This document shows, piece by piece, positions 26,444 through 35,915 of a stretch of 64,000 bases of DNA. Both the position numbers and the translations under genes were made by a program. The DNA is from Acidimicrobiaceae bacterium. GTDB lineage: Bacteria > Actinomycetota > Acidimicrobiia > Acidimicrobiales > RAAP-2. Location: contig PMOQ01000019.1 in assembly GCA_003161255.1 (NCBI GenBank), positions 62,001 to 126,000 on the forward strand. Direction: 5' to 3'. Every line of letters starts with the position of its first letter. Position 1 is the stretch's first letter. The notes beneath the pieces were generated by a model. It had not been told where the DNA came from, did not search any database, and saw nothing but the letters and a program-made list of their open reading frames with translations.

Positions 26444-27268
26444 ATGCCGTCGGCCGACGGAACGCTCTACGAGGTCCTGCGGGACTGCCTGCGGCGCGAC
26501 GAGCCGGTCGCGCTGGCGACCGTGGTGGCGAGCGCCGAGGCAGCGCCGCTTGGCGCCAAGCTGCTCGTACGCCATGGCGGCGAGGTCCTGGGCACCCTCG
26601 GCACGACCGAGCTCGACGCGGTGGTCGGCCGGGAAGCCGGGGGCGCGCTGGTGTCGGGGCAGAGCGGTCTGCGTCACTACGGCCCCCATGGCGAGAACCT
26701 TCGGGACGAGGTGAGCGTTTTCGTGGAGGCGTTCATCCCGCCGCCTCGCATGGTGATCCTCGGCGCGGTCGACTTCAGCGCGGCTCTTTCGGCGGTGGCC
26801 AATGTGCTTGGCTACCGCGTGGTCGTGTGCGACGCCCGGGCGGTCTTCGCGACCAAAGCGCGCTTTCCGGCCGCCGACGAGGTGGTGGTCGAGTGGCCGG
26901 ACCGTTACCTGAACCGCCTCGGCTCTACGCTCGGCCCACGCGACGCTGTCTGCATTCTCACCCACGACGCTAAATTTGACGTCCCCGCCGTCGTCGCCGC
27001 GCTTGGCACCGAGGTGGGTTACATCGGGGCCATGGGCTCACGTCGCACCAAGGACCGTCGCGAGGCCAAGCTTCGTGAGGCGGGCGTGGACGACGCCGGG
27101 CTGGCCCGGGTTCGGGCCCCGATCGGGCTCGACTTGGGGGCTCGCACCCCAGAAGAGACCGCCATCTCGATCTGCGCCGAGATCATCGCCTGTCAGACCG
27201 GGACCGACACAGTGAGCTCACTCAGTCGGGGCACCGGCCCCATCCACCACAGTGCCCCGCCCTTATGA
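26444..27268 (+). CDS. XdhC-family protein with Rossmann C-terminal domain
   Basis: A 274-residue XdhC-type factor. The N-terminal 90 residues are a second, more divergent CoxI-like domain (VALATVVASAEAAPLGAKLL) without the GGCVEG motif. From about residue 100 a Rossmann-like XdhC C-terminal domain follows: PRMVILGAVDFSAAL, VVCDARAVF, and YIGAMGSRRTKDRR. The starting ATG has a GTG immediately upstream that is equally possible. Expected role: handling or sulphurating molybdenum cofactor together with the short XdhC. The ATGA overlap with the MobA-like gene behind it supports one maturation operon. Confidence 0.9.
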   Translation: MPSADGTLYEVLRDCLRRDEPVALATVVASAEAAPLGAKLLVRHGGEVLGTLGTTELDAVVGREAGGALVSGQSGLRHYGPHGENLRDEVSVFVEAFIPPPRMVILGAVDFSAALSAVANVLGYRVVVCDARAVFATKARFPAADEVVVEWPDRYLNRLGSTLGPRDAVCILTHDAKFDVPAVVAALGTEVGYIGAMGSRRTKDRREAKLREAGVDDAGLARVRAPIGLDLGARTPEETAISICAEIIACQTGTDTVSSLSRGTGPIHHSAPPL

Positions 27269-27822
27269 GGACGGCGGCCGTCGTGCTGGCGGCCGGCGCG
27301 GGGACCCGTTTCATTACGACCACGCACAAGCTGCTCGCTGACTTCCGGGGCCGCCCCCTCGTGACGTGGGCTCTCGAACACGCGCGAGCGGCCGAACTCG
27401 ACGAGACGCTTGTCGTGACCGGCGCCGTCGATCTGGGGTCGGCGATTCCAGAGGGCCTCGGGGAGGTACGCAACGACCGCTGGGCCGAGGGCCAAGCGAC
27501 CTCACTACAGGCCGGCATCGCGTGGGCGGAGGAGGCGGGCTTCGACGCGGTGGTGGTCGGGCTGGGTGACCAGCCGCTTATCCCTCCGGAGGCGTGGCGG
27601 ACCGTGGCCGCTTCGTCGAGCCCGATCGCGGTGGCGGTGTTCGACGGCCAACGGCGGCCGCCGACGCGTCTCGCAGCGGCCGTGTGGCCGCTGTTGCCGC
27701 GTCAGGGCGACGAAGGAGCGCGTGTGGTGATGGCCCAGCATCCCGAGCTGGTCGAGGCGGTAGCGTGTCTTGGTCAGCCGATCGACATCGACACTCTGGA
27801 GGACCTCGCTCAGTGGAGCTGA
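27265..27822 (+). CDS. MobA-like molybdenum cofactor nucleotidyltransferase
   Basis: Small NTP-transferase-fold enzyme of 185 residues. The N-terminal signature is VVLAAGAGTRF with Lys at HKLLADFRGRPLV, and the metal-binding segment is VVGLGDQPLI. Members of this branch attach CMP (or GMP) to molybdopterin; cytidylylation is expected where the cofactor serves CODH-type hydroxylases, but the nucleotide cannot be read from sequence. Starts on ATGA with the XdhC gene and overlaps the CoxG start by 10 bases. Its place among MoxR, VWA, XdhC and CoxG genes supports a dedicated cofactor supply. Confidence 0.9.
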   Translation: MRTAAVVLAAGAGTRFITTTHKLLADFRGRPLVTWALEHARAAELDETLVVTGAVDLGSAIPEGLGEVRNDRWAEGQATSLQAGIAWAEEAGFDAVVVGLGDQPLIPPEAWRTVAASSSPIAVAVFDGQRRPPTRLAAAVWPLLPRQGDEGARVVMAQHPELVEAVACLGQPIDIDTLEDLAQWS

Positions 27823-28478
27823 AGCACGACTTCTCGGTCTCGGTCCCGATCGAGCGCGCCTGGTCGGTACTCACCGACCTGGAGCAGATCGCGCCCTGCA
27901 TGCCCGGCGCGCAGCTCCTTGAGGTGGACGGGGATGAGTACCGGGGTGTCGTGAAGGTCAAGGTGGGACCGATAACCGCCCAGTACAAGGGGATCGCCAG
28001 GATCGTCGACATCGACCCCAACGAACATCGGGCCGTGCTTCGAGCCGAAGGTCGCGAGGCCCGAGGCCAAGGGAACGCCGCTGCGACCGTGACCGCCATC
28101 TTGGAGGAGGGACCCTCGGGGACCGATGTCCACATCACCACGGAGCTCGAGATCTCTGGCAAGGTCGCCCAGTTCGGACGGGGCGCGCTCGTCGAGGTGA
28201 GCAAAAAGCTCCTGGATCAGTTCGTCCGGGAGCTCGAAGCGAACGTGCTTCGGGCAGAGGCGGAGTCGGAAGGCGACACGCCGACCGAGGTGGCCGAGGC
28301 CGCCGAACCGCCAGCACCCGCGCCGGCTCCGACCGGTCCCCGGTTCATCGACAGTCCCGAGGCCAAACCCGTGGACCTGCTCGACGCCGCGGGGGGCTCA
28401 ATGCTGAAGCGAGTCGCCCCCTTCCTGTTCCTCGTGGCGATTCTGCTCGTGCTGGGGCGCCGTCGAAGGCGCGCTTGA
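27813..28478 (+). CDS. CoxG-family membrane-anchored SRPBCC protein
   Basis: A 221-residue CoxG-type protein. Residues 1-145 form the SRPBCC (START-like) domain with FSVSVPIERAWSVLTDLEQI and CMPGAQL. A Pro/Ala/Glu-rich linker follows, and the C-terminal has one transmembrane helix (VAPFLFLVAILLVLG) ending in an Arg-rich stop-transfer tail, so the domain faces the cytoplasm. In CO dehydrogenase systems CoxG anchors the enzyme at the membrane and links it to the quinone pool. GTG follows GGAGGA by about 9 bases and lies inside the preceding gene. Here it could serve either molybdenum hydroxylase of the window. Confidence 0.92.
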   Translation: MELKHDFSVSVPIERAWSVLTDLEQIAPCMPGAQLLEVDGDEYRGVVKVKVGPITAQYKGIARIVDIDPNEHRAVLRAEGREARGQGNAAATVTAILEEGPSGTDVHITTELEISGKVAQFGRGALVEVSKKLLDQFVRELEANVLRAEAESEGDTPTEVAEAAEPPAPAPAPTGPRFIDSPEAKPVDLLDAAGGSMLKRVAPFLFLVAILLVLGRRRRRA

Positions 28479-28633
28479 GGCTGGTCGCGGGCGGAGAGGC
28501 CAGCCAGTTCATCCTCGACGCCAGCCGGATTCTCGACCTCGGACATCGGACGATGCGGTCGACCTTGCCAGTGGTCGGGATCGAGCTCGCCCGCACAGGG
28601 CTGCAGCCGGTGCTCGACCGCCCGAAACAATAG
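28475..28633 (+). CDS. Possible small protein, 52 residues
   Basis: An open frame starting at a TTG that overlaps the CoxG stop as TTGA, the coupling seen elsewhere in the window, and ending in a TAG just before the ribosome site of the CoA ligase. Codon third positions are mostly G or C, like the genuine genes around it. The product would begin LRLVAGGEASQFILDASR and shows no known domain, signal peptide or membrane segment. It fills an otherwise empty 160-base gap. It could equally be noncoding spacer, so the call is tentative. Confidence 0.3.
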   Translation: MRLVAGGEASQFILDASRILDLGHRTMRSTLPVVGIELARTGLQPVLDRPKQ

Positions 28634-28638
28634 GACGG

Positions 28639-30270
28639 ATGTTACGACCTACCGTCCCCCGGTCGGTGGCCGAGGTCCTCGACCCGGTGCTGGAGCTGGA
28701 CCCGGACCGCCTGGTTCTCCTGACCCGTAGCGCCCGTTGGACGTACGCCGAGCTCGACCGGCAGGCGGACGCCGTTGCAGCAGCGTTGACCGCCGTCGGC
28801 GTGGTGGCCGGGGACCGTGTGGCCGCCGCCCTACCTAACGACGCCGATATCGTCGCGTCCTTTCACGGGGCCATGAGGATCGGCGCCGTCTGGGTGGGCC
28901 TCAATCGCGCCCTGGCGCCGCCGGAGAAGGCCTACATCTTGCATGACAGCGGCACGACGCTCCTGCTCTGTGACACCGACACGGCCACCCAGCTCGAGCA
29001 AGATGATCTGGGTCTCGGTGGACTGCGCCGAATGGTCGTTGGCGCCGGCCCGGAAGGCCAGGAGTGGCTCGCGATGCTGGAGGCCTCGGCCGGGCCACGA
29101 CGACCTCCCCTCGTCGACCCCGAGCGACCCGCGGCGCTGGCCTACACGAGTGGAACGACGGGTCATCCCAAGGGAGCGGTGCACTCGCAGCACAACCTTC
29201 TCGTCCCCGGCGCGGTGTTGGTGGCCAGCCGAGGCTATGGACCGGAATTGTGCAAGGGGGACTGCTTCCCGCTCACCATTCTCAATCTGCAGGTGCTGAC
29301 CACGCTCCTCGTGGCCCAGGCCGGCGGCTGCAGCGTGGTCATGGACCGCATTGATGCCGCTGGCGTTGCTGAGTGGATCCGCGACCACGGGGTGACGACG
29401 TGGAACGGGCCGCCCGCCCTTCTCCATAGCCTGGCCCACGACCCTTCCATCGACCGGGCCGATTTGGCCTCGTTGGACGAGGTGTGGGCGGGTGGGGCCG
29501 ATTGTCCCGAGTCGTTGCGCGCCGCCTTCACTGACCGGTTCGGCTTGCCGGTCCTGACCACGTACGGGCTGACCGAAGCGCCCACCGTGGTGTCGATAGA
29601 TCGGCGCGACGGCGAGCATCGTCGCGGCGCCAGCGGGCGGCCGCTACCGCACCTGCGGGTGATCATTCGCGACGACCATGGAAACGAGGTTTCGACCGCC
29701 GAGACTGGCGAGATTTGCCTGTGCGCCCGGGAGGACGGTCCCTGGGCCGGTGTCTACGGCCCCCCACTCGGTTACTGGGAGCGACGCGATGCCAGCGAGG
29801 ACTTGCTGCGCGGCGGAGTGGTGCACACCGGCGACCTCGGGTATGTCGACGCCGAGGGGTACCTCTATGTGCGGGACCGGCGCAACCAGATGATCATTCG
29901 CGGCGGAGCCAATGTGTATCCCGCCGAGGTCGAACGCGTGCTGCAGGCCGCGCCGGGAGTGCAAGCCTGCGCCGTATTCGGAACCCCGGACGAGCGCCTT
30001 GGAGAGCGCGTAACCGCCGCGGTGCAGGTGGCCGCGGATGCCCAGGTGTCGGTCGAGGATCTGACGAGGCACTGCATCGGCGAGCTGGCTCGCTACAAGG
30101 TGCCTGATCGGTTCATCTTCGTGGCGTCCTTTGTCCGCAACGCGATGGGCAAGATCGACCGGCGGCACCTGGGAGAACTTGTGGCCAGCGTGAGCGGATC
30201 GAGCGAAGCGTCCCCCGTCGACGACCCGTACGCTGTGGAGGGTCCGGCTAATGACCCGCCGCGGGCTTGA
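28639..30270 (+). CDS. AMP-dependent acyl-CoA synthetase/ligase
   Basis: ANL-superfamily ligase of 543 residues that adenylates a carboxylic acid and transfers the acyl group to CoA. The P-loop-like motif is AYTSGTTGHPKGAVHS, the A5 motif is TTYGLTEAP, the A7/A8 region reads HTGDLGYVDAEGYLYVRDR and NQMIIRGGANVYPAEVE, and the catalytic C-terminal Lys is in NAMGKIDRRHL. All essential motifs are present. ATG follows AGGACGG. It lies between the molybdenum maturation genes and an SDR; it would activate the acid formed from whatever compound this region degrades. Chain length or aromatic preference cannot be told. Confidence 0.93.
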   Translation: MLRPTVPRSVAEVLDPVLELDPDRLVLLTRSARWTYAELDRQADAVAAALTAVGVVAGDRVAAALPNDADIVASFHGAMRIGAVWVGLNRALAPPEKAYILHDSGTTLLLCDTDTATQLEQDDLGLGGLRRMVVGAGPEGQEWLAMLEASAGPRRPPLVDPERPAALAYTSGTTGHPKGAVHSQHNLLVPGAVLVASRGYGPELCKGDCFPLTILNLQVLTTLLVAQAGGCSVVMDRIDAAGVAEWIRDHGVTTWNGPPALLHSLAHDPSIDRADLASLDEVWAGGADCPESLRAAFTDRFGLPVLTTYGLTEAPTVVSIDRRDGEHRRGASGRPLPHLRVIIRDDHGNEVSTAETGEICLCAREDGPWAGVYGPPLGYWERRDASEDLLRGGVVHTGDLGYVDAEGYLYVRDRRNQMIIRGGANVYPAEVERVLQAAPGVQACAVFGTPDERLGERVTAAVQVAADAQVSVEDLTRHCIGELARYKVPDRFIFVASFVRNAMGKIDRRHLGELVASVSGSSEASPVDDPYAVEGPANDPPRA

Positions 30271-30481
30271 CCTGGTGAAGTCGGGCCCGGCTGCGACCGA
30301 CCGTTGGGATAGTCTCCGGCACTGCTTGGGTCCGCGGGTACAGCCAATCTGGGCAATGCGGGCACTGCCGTCGCAATCTCCCTCCTGGCAATCTGGTGAG
30401 CCGGCCGGGCTGTGCTTCGACACGACGGCCGCGGCTCTGCTCGGGCCGCTGCGTCCTGGGCCACTGGCGTCGGAGGAGTGA
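30271..30481. other. Intergenic gap without a convincing gene
   Basis: An open frame of 76 codons runs through this gap on the plus strand, beginning inside the CoA-ligase gene, but its product is Pro/Leu-rich with no domain and its third-position bias is weaker than its neighbours'. No clear hairpin or promoter could be found. Confidence 0.4.
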
Positions 30482-31297
30482 ATGATGGGGGTTCCCGATC
30501 TGAGCGACAGGCCGCTCGAGCAACTGATCTCGTTGCGGGAGAGACGGGCAGTCGTGACGGGCGGCGCCCGAGGACTTGGCCGGGCGATCGCTGACCGGTT
30601 GGCAGAGGCCGGGGCCTCGGTGCTGATCGGTGATATCGACCAGGTCGCGGGCAGGACGGCTGCGGAGGAACTGACGCGTACTTTCGGGGTCGACGCATCT
30701 TCGACCGCGCTCGATGTCGCCGAGTCGGCATCGGTCGGCGCCGCGGCGGATGCCGCCGTAACGAGGCTGGGCGGTATCGATATCTGGGTCAACAACGCAG
30801 GCGTCTACCCAACGATGCCGTTGCTCGAGATGACCGATGACGATTGGGACCGGGTGCTGACGGTGAACCTCCGCGGGACCTTCGTGGGTTGTCGGGAGGC
30901 GGCGCGTCGGATGATCTCCGCCGGCCGGGGTGGCGTCATCATCAACATATCCTCGGTCGCCGGCTTTCGGGGACGAAGCGCCGGAGTCGCGCACTACGTC
31001 GCGTCGAAGCACGGAGTAATCGGGCTGACCCGCCAGATCGCGGTCGAACTGGCGGAACACGGGATCAGGGTCCTCGCCGTCTCTCCGACCACGATCATCA
31101 CACCTGGAGTGGAATCGGCCATGAGTGGCGGCCCAACCGACTCGCCCGTTGACTTGGAAGGGGCCCTGGTCCGTCCCCTCGGGCGCGCTGGGCGTCCCGA
31201 CGACGTGGCGCGCGTCGTCCTCTTCTGCGCCAGCGACCTTTCGATGTTCATGACCGGGAGCAGCCTGCTGGTCGACGCCGGGGAGCTGGCCCGCTGA
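30482..31297 (+). CDS. SDR-family NAD(P)-dependent oxidoreductase
   Basis: Short-chain dehydrogenase, 271 residues. T26-GGARGLG is the nucleotide motif, NNAGVYP the structural motif, and Tyr172 in HYVASKHG the catalytic Tyr, with Ser in NISSVAGFRG. The C-terminal TGSSLLVDAGEL is a slight variant of the usual VDGG ending. Two adjacent ATG codons follow GGAGGAG; the first is used. It sits between a CoA ligase and a MoaB-like gene, so its hydroxylated or keto substrate may belong to the pathway of the second molybdenum hydroxylase. Confidence 0.92.
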   Translation: MMGVPDLSDRPLEQLISLRERRAVVTGGARGLGRAIADRLAEAGASVLIGDIDQVAGRTAAEELTRTFGVDASSTALDVAESASVGAAADAAVTRLGGIDIWVNNAGVYPTMPLLEMTDDDWDRVLTVNLRGTFVGCREAARRMISAGRGGVIINISSVAGFRGRSAGVAHYVASKHGVIGLTRQIAVELAEHGIRVLAVSPTTIITPGVESAMSGGPTDSPVDLEGALVRPLGRAGRPDDVARVVLFCASDLSMFMTGSSLLVDAGELAR

Positions 31298-31391
31298 GTC
31301 CCGCATGGTCGACGTCTCGCAGAGGCTCAGACTCAGTGGGTGGCCATCGCACGCTGCTCGATCGCGAGCCGGTCTGCAGGGGGTGCGCGGC

Positions 31392-31892
31392 GTGGCCCCG
31401 CTGAAGACGAAGGTCCTCACTGTTTCCGACGGCGTCATCGGGGGGACGCGCGAGGACCGGTCGGGCGCCGCGCTGGCCGAACTGCTCTCCAACGAAGGAT
31501 TCGAGGTCGTCGAACGCGCGGTGTGCCCCGATGGGATCGACCATGTCTCGACGGCAATCAGCAACATGGTCAAAGGTTTCTCGGGTCTGATCGTGACCAC
31601 CGGTGGCACGGGGTTCGGTCCCCGCGACCTCACGCCCGAGGGCACCCAGCGGGTGATCGAGCGGTCCGCCCCGGGGCTTGCCGAGGCGATTCGTGCGGCC
31701 AGTCCCCTCGGACGCCTGTCGCGGGGCGTGTGCGGCACGGTCGGGAGCTGCCTGATCCTTAACCTCCCGGGCTCACCGGGCGGGGCGATCGAGTGCATCG
31801 CGGCGGTGCTCGACGTGCTTCCGCACGCGCTGGAGCTTCTGGCCGGGAAACCCGATCCGCACCCCTCTGGGGCCGGGCCCCCGAAGCGGTAG
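31392..31892 (+). CDS. MoaB/MogA-family molybdopterin adenylyltransferase-like protein
   Basis: A 166-residue protein of the MoCF-binding fold. Conserved stretches are LTVSDGVIGGTREDRSG, the core TTGGTGFGPRDLTPEGT, and GSCLILNLPGSPGGA. These enzymes adenylylate molybdopterin before metal insertion. The GTG is chosen because it gives normal family length and is preceded by CAGGGGG; an in-frame ATG at 31305 would add 29 unrelated residues. It lies directly before the second molybdenum hydroxylase operon, matching a cofactor-supply role. Confidence 0.9.
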   Translation: MAPLKTKVLTVSDGVIGGTREDRSGAALAELLSNEGFEVVERAVCPDGIDHVSTAISNMVKGFSGLIVTTGGTGFGPRDLTPEGTQRVIERSAPGLAEAIRAASPLGRLSRGVCGTVGSCLILNLPGSPGGAIECIAAVLDVLPHALELLAGKPDPHPSGAGPPKR

Positions 31893-31928
31893 CCTCGCCG
31901 CGGTGATGACGAGTGGGGGGAACACACC

Positions 31929-34220
31929 ATGAGCATCCTGGGCAACCGCGTCCTTCGGAAAGAGGACCAAAAGTTCCTCACGACCGGCGGCACATACGTC
32001 GAGGACGTGCCCCTCGAGGGCGCGGTCCATATCGTCTACGTGCGCTCCCCAATGGCCCACGCGCGCATCCGGTCGATCGAGACGTCCGAGGCCCTCGAGT
32101 CTCCAGGGGTGGTGGCGGTCTTCACAGCGCAGGACATCGATCTTGATCCCATGCCTCCGGGAGCGCCGTTCGCCAATCGGGCGATGACGCGGCCCTGGCT
32201 GGCCGATGGAGTGGTCCGATTCGTCGGCGACATGGTCGCGGCGGTCGTGGCGGACACCCGGGAGCGGGCAGTTGACGGCGCGGAACTGGTCTTTGTGGAC
32301 TACGAGACCCTGACGCCGGTGGTTGACGCGAGCACAGCGGCCGACAACCCGACACTCGTCCACGAGGACGCCGGGACGAACGTGGTGCTGCGGCTCCCCG
32401 ACGACTTCGTGAGCGCCGGGATCGAGCAGGTCGCCGCCGAGGTGGACCTGTTCGAGGGCTGCGACGTGGTGATCAGGCAGCGAATGGTCAATCAGCGGGT
32501 GGCTCCGTGTCCCCTGGAGGTGCGGGCGTCCGCGGCAAAGTGGGAGGACGGCCACCTCACGCAGTGGTCGACGACCCAGGCCCCCCACAGCGTGAAGGAC
32601 ACGCTGGTCCAACTGTTCGAACTGCAGCCCGACCAGGTACGGGTGATTGCACCGGACGTCGGGGGAGGGTTCGGCGCCAAGATCGGCGGTTACCCCGAGG
32701 AGCTGTTCGTCGCCTGGGTTTCCCGCCGGATCGATCGGCCCGCTCGCTGGGTGGAGACCCGGAGCGAGAGCATGATGACGCTCGGGCATGGCCGAGGACA
32801 GATCCAAGAGGCCGAGCTCGGCGGGACACGGGACGGCAAGCTGCTGGGCTACAAGCTGACCATCACCCAGGATGCCGGCGCGTACCCGAACTTCGGCGCG
32901 TTCCTCCCGGTCATGACGCGCCTGATGTTGACCGGCGTCTACGACATCACCAAGACCGAGTTCTCTAGCTGCTCCGTCGCAACCAACACCAATCCCACCG
33001 TTGCGTACAGAGGTGCCGGGAGGCCGGAAGCGACTGCGGCGATCGAGCGAATGGTCGACATCTTCGCCGATGAGATCGGCATGGACCCCGCCGAGCTCCG
33101 CCGCAAGAACCTGATCGGCAAAGAGTGTTTCCCGTTCACGACGGCCGTGGGTACCACCTACGACATCGGGGACTATGAACAGGCGCTCGACCGGGTGCTC
33201 GAAGCGGCCGGCTACGCCGAACTGCGAGAGGAGCAAAGGCAGCGTCGCGACTCGGGGGATACCAAGCAGATGGGGATCGGGTTGTCGACCTACGTCGAGG
33301 TCACCAACGGCATTCCCGGATCTGAGTTCGGCGCAGTAGAGGTCCTGGCCGACGGCAAGGCACGGGTGCGCACTGGCACCTCACCGCACGGGCAGGGCCA
33401 CGTCACTGCGTGGGCCATGTTGGTCGCCGACCAGTTGGGGATCCCGGTCGAAGACGTCGAGGTCATCCACGGCGACACCGACGAGGTCCCGAGGGGCGTG
33501 GGCACCTTCGGGTCGAAATCGCTCCAGTCCGGCGGCGTGGCCGTCCACCAGGCCGCCGAACGGGTCGTCGAGAAGGCGAAAAAGCTCGTGGCCGACCTGC
33601 TCGAAGCCAACCCGAACGACATCGAGCTGGACAAGGAAAACCGTCGCTTCCACGTCGCCGGTACACCAAGCGTGACCAAGTCGTGGGCCGAGCTGGTCGA
33701 GGCGTCGGGGGATGCAGGCCTTTCCGCGGAGGTCGACTTCGCCGCGCCGGGTCCCACGTTTCCATTCGGCGCCCACATAGTGGTCGCCGAGGTCGACACC
33801 GAGACCGGGCACGTCAGTCTGGAAAGGATCATCGCCGTCGATGACGCCGGGCGTTTGATGAACCCGCTGATCGCGGAGGGCCAGGTCCACGGCGGCCTGG
33901 CCCAGGGTGTGGCCCAGGCCCTCATGGAAGAGATGTGCTACGACGACCAGGGCAACCCGATCACAGCGAACCTGGCCGACTATGCCTTTGTGTCGGCCGC
34001 CGAGCTACCCAGCTTCGAAACCCATCCGATGGAGACACCAACGCCGATCAACCCGCTCGGGGCGAAGGGCATAGGTGAGTCCGGGACCATCGGGTCGACA
34101 CCAGCGGTCCAGAACGCCGTCGTCGACGCGCTCAGCCACCTCGGCGTGCGACATGTCGACATGCCGACCACACCGATCCGGGTCTGGAGTGCGATCAAAG
34201 AGGCGAAGGGGGACCGATGA
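31929..34220 (+). CDS. Form II CODH-like molybdenum hydroxylase large subunit (cluster 2)
   Basis: Molybdopterin-binding catalytic subunit, 763 residues. The active-site loop is A359-Y-R-G-A-G-R, the signature of form II CoxL-like proteins; true CO oxidisers of form I carry a Cys loop that is absent here, so CO oxidation is not shown. Other landmarks are [24 protein letters not shown] and [11 protein letters not shown] with the catalytic Glu. The ATG follows a G-run (GGGGGGAA). The small-subunit ATG overlaps its stop as ATGA. Order is L-S-M, unlike cluster 1. The substrate may be an aldehyde or heterocycle. Confidence 0.93.
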   Translation: MSILGNRVLRKEDQKFLTTGGTYVEDVPLEGAVHIVYVRSPMAHARIRSIETSEALESPGVVAVFTAQDIDLDPMPPGAPFANRAMTRPWLADGVVRFVGDMVAAVVADTRERAVDGAELVFVDYETLTPVVDASTAADNPTLVHEDAGTNVVLRLPDDFVSAGIEQVAAEVDLFEGCDVVIRQRMVNQRVAPCPLEVRASAAKWEDGHLTQWSTTQAPHSVKDTLVQLFELQPDQVRVIAPDVGGGFGAKIGGYPEELFVAWVSRRIDRPARWVETRSESMMTLGHGRGQIQEAELGGTRDGKLLGYKLTITQDAGAYPNFGAFLPVMTRLMLTGVYDITKTEFSSCSVATNTNPTVAYRGAGRPEATAAIERMVDIFADEIGMDPAELRRKNLIGKECFPFTTAVGTTYDIGDYEQALDRVLEAAGYAELREEQRQRRDSGDTKQMGIGLSTYVEVTNGIPGSEFGAVEVLADGKARVRTGTSPHGQGHVTAWAMLVADQLGIPVEDVEVIHGDTDEVPRGVGTFGSKSLQSGGVAVHQAAERVVEKAKKLVADLLEANPNDIELDKENRRFHVAGTPSVTKSWAELVEASGDAGLSAEVDFAAPGPTFPFGAHIVVAEVDTETGHVSLERIIAVDDAGRLMNPLIAEGQVHGGLAQGVAQALMEEMCYDDQGNPITANLADYAFVSAAELPSFETHPMETPTPINPLGAKGIGESGTIGSTPAVQNAVVDALSHLGVRHVDMPTTPIRVWSAIKEAKGDR

Positions 34221-34687
34221 AGGTGGAGGTCGGAGTAAACGGAGTCGCGTATGAGCGCGACGTAGAGCCACGGACGCTCCTCGTCTACTTCTTGCGCAAG
34301 CTCGGGCTGACCGGAACCAACGTCGGTTGCGACACCACCAGCTGCGGTGCATGCACGGTGCTGCTCGATGGCGAATCGGTAAAGTCGTGCACCGTCTTGG
34401 CGGTGCAGGTCGACGGTCGCTCCATCACGACAATCGAAGGTTTGGCCGACGGCGAGGAACTCCACCCTATGCAACGGGCGTTCCGAGAGCACCACGGACT
34501 TCAGTGCGGATACTGCACCCCCGGCATGGTGATGGCGGCCGTCTCGTTGGTGGCTGAGAACCCGGACCTCGACGAACACCAGGTGCGCGAAGGGCTCGAG
34601 GGCAACCTCTGCCGGTGCACGGGGTACCACAACATCGTGGCCGCGGTGCTCGACGCCGCCCAATCGAGCCGTGAGGGGGCCTGGTGA
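34217..34687 (+). CDS. Molybdenum hydroxylase [2Fe-2S] small subunit (cluster 2)
   Basis: A 156-residue CoxS-type subunit. First cluster: Cys38, Cys43, Cys46, Cys58. Second cluster: Cys97, Cys100, Cys132, Cys134 in QCGYCTPG and LCRCTGY. Every ligand is present. It joins the large and FAD subunits electrically. Start ATG overlaps the large-subunit stop; its stop TGA overlaps the GTG of the FAD subunit, so all three are translationally coupled. Compared with the cluster 1 subunit it lacks an N-terminal Gly-Glu-Thr-Thr leader and begins MKVEVGVNG. Confidence 0.95.
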   Translation: MKVEVGVNGVAYERDVEPRTLLVYFLRKLGLTGTNVGCDTTSCGACTVLLDGESVKSCTVLAVQVDGRSITTIEGLADGEELHPMQRAFREHHGLQCGYCTPGMVMAAVSLVAENPDLDEHQVREGLEGNLCRCTGYHNIVAAVLDAAQSSREGAW

Positions 34688-35505
34688 TCCCGGTTGCATT
34701 CGACTACGTGCGGGCCGAGTCGCTCGACGAGGCGATCGCCGCGCTGTCCGAGCACGGCGACGAGGCCAAACTGCTCGCCGGCGGGCACTCGCTGCTGCCC
34801 CTGATGAAGCTCCGACTGGGCACGCCAAGCGTCCTGGTCGACATCGGTCGGCTGAGTGAGCTCTCCTTTGTACGCGACGAGGACACCTACATCGCCATCG
34901 GCGCCCTGACACGGCACCACGACGTCCAGCACGACACCATCGTGCTGCGTGAGGCCCCCCTGCTGGCAGCGGTCGCTGGGCGGATCGGGGATCCGCAGGT
35001 GCGCCACCGGGGAACCATCGGTGGGTCGTTGGCCCACGCCGATCCCGCGTCGGATCTTCCTGGGGCGGTCTTGGCGCTCGACGGGACCCTGGTTGCCCGC
35101 GGGCCGGCCGGCGACCGGGAGATCCCGGCCAGCGAGTTCTTCAAGGGGTTTTTGGAGACCACGCTCGCCCCCAGCGAGGTGCTGGTGGAGATCCGGGTGC
35201 CCAAGGGGACCACCGGCCACTCGTACCAGAAGTTCGTTCGCCGGTCCCAGGACTGGGCAATCGTCGGCGTCGCAGTCGCCCGCGTCAACGGTCACGTCGG
35301 TGTCTCACTGGTCAATGTCGCCTCGACGCCGGTCCGAGCGACAGCGGTCGAACAGGCGCTGGCGTCGGGGGCTTCGGCAGCCGACGCTGCCGAACAGGCA
35401 GCCGAGGGTCTGGAACCGACTGGAGACGCCAACGCGACCCCGGAGTTCCGGCGTCATCTGGCCCGGGTGCTCACGAGGCGGGGGCTGGTCGAAGCTGGGC
35501 TCTAA
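34684..35505 (+). CDS. Molybdenum hydroxylase FAD-binding medium subunit (cluster 2)
   Basis: A 273-residue CoxM-type FAD subunit. FAD motifs are [13 protein letters not shown] near residues 38-50 and [16 protein letters not shown] near 109-124. The GTG start overlaps the small-subunit stop by 4 bases. It ends the operon; a decayed transposase begins shortly after its stop, so any further genes of this operon may have been lost or displaced by the insertion. The C-terminal is complete, ending [13 protein letters not shown], as in relatives. Confidence 0.93.
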   Translation: MIPVAFDYVRAESLDEAIAALSEHGDEAKLLAGGHSLLPLMKLRLGTPSVLVDIGRLSELSFVRDEDTYIAIGALTRHHDVQHDTIVLREAPLLAAVAGRIGDPQVRHRGTIGGSLAHADPASDLPGAVLALDGTLVARGPAGDREIPASEFFKGFLETTLAPSEVLVEIRVPKGTTGHSYQKFVRRSQDWAIVGVAVARVNGHVGVSLVNVASTPVRATAVEQALASGASAADAAEQAAEGLEPTGDANATPEFRRHLARVLTRRGLVEAGL

Positions 35506-35519
35506 GCGGTACCAACCGC

Positions 35520-35870
35520 CGCGCCTCGATCCGTCTCGCATCCACCTTGGACGTCGCCCAGCGTGAACTGCTTTTCGACATCGAGACGCTGTGGCTCGAC
35601 CGCGGGTACGACTCCGACCTCACCCGGCACCGACTCGCCTATCGCTTGATCGACGACGCGGTCATCGCCAAGAAGTGCAACCGCGGTTCGACGGGGGGGT
35701 GAACAACTCGCCGAGGGGTCTGCGGTGGTCCGTCGAGCGGACCAACTCGTGGCTGTCCAACTACGGCCAGATGAGACGGAACACTGACCGCAAACCGGCC
35801 CACCGGCTTGCTCAGCTGGCTCTTGTCATCGCGCGCCTATCCGCTGTCGTTCTTATCCGGTTTGGCGACA
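35520..35870 (+). pseudogene. Decayed IS5-family-like transposase remnant
   Basis: Two reading frames carry pieces of a DDE transposase. The first encodes LWLDRGYDSDLTRHRL, around the second catalytic Asp, and stops at a TGA at 35699. The second, in another frame, encodes RWSVERTNSWLSNYGQMRRN and AHRLAQLALVIARLSAVV, the C-terminal region with the third catalytic residue (Glu in VERT). The N-terminal catalytic half is missing and there is a frameshift with a deletion between the pieces. No terminal inverted repeats or target duplication were found. It sits exactly between the molybdenum hydroxylase operon and the cupin island, a scar of past insertion. Confidence 0.75.
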
Positions 35871-35915
35871 TGTTCGCTCCACGTGACCTGCGGGGGTCGC
35901 CGTCGGAGTGTGTCG

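Noticed and set aside
30251-30481. 76-codon frame between CoA ligase and SDR
   Set aside because: It begins inside the ligase gene, has no family and weaker codon bias; kept only as an intergenic gap.
31929-35505. Cluster 2 as a true form I carbon monoxide dehydrogenase
   Set aside because: The active-site loop is AYRGAGR, not the Cys-containing form I loop. It is better called form II-like with unknown substrate.
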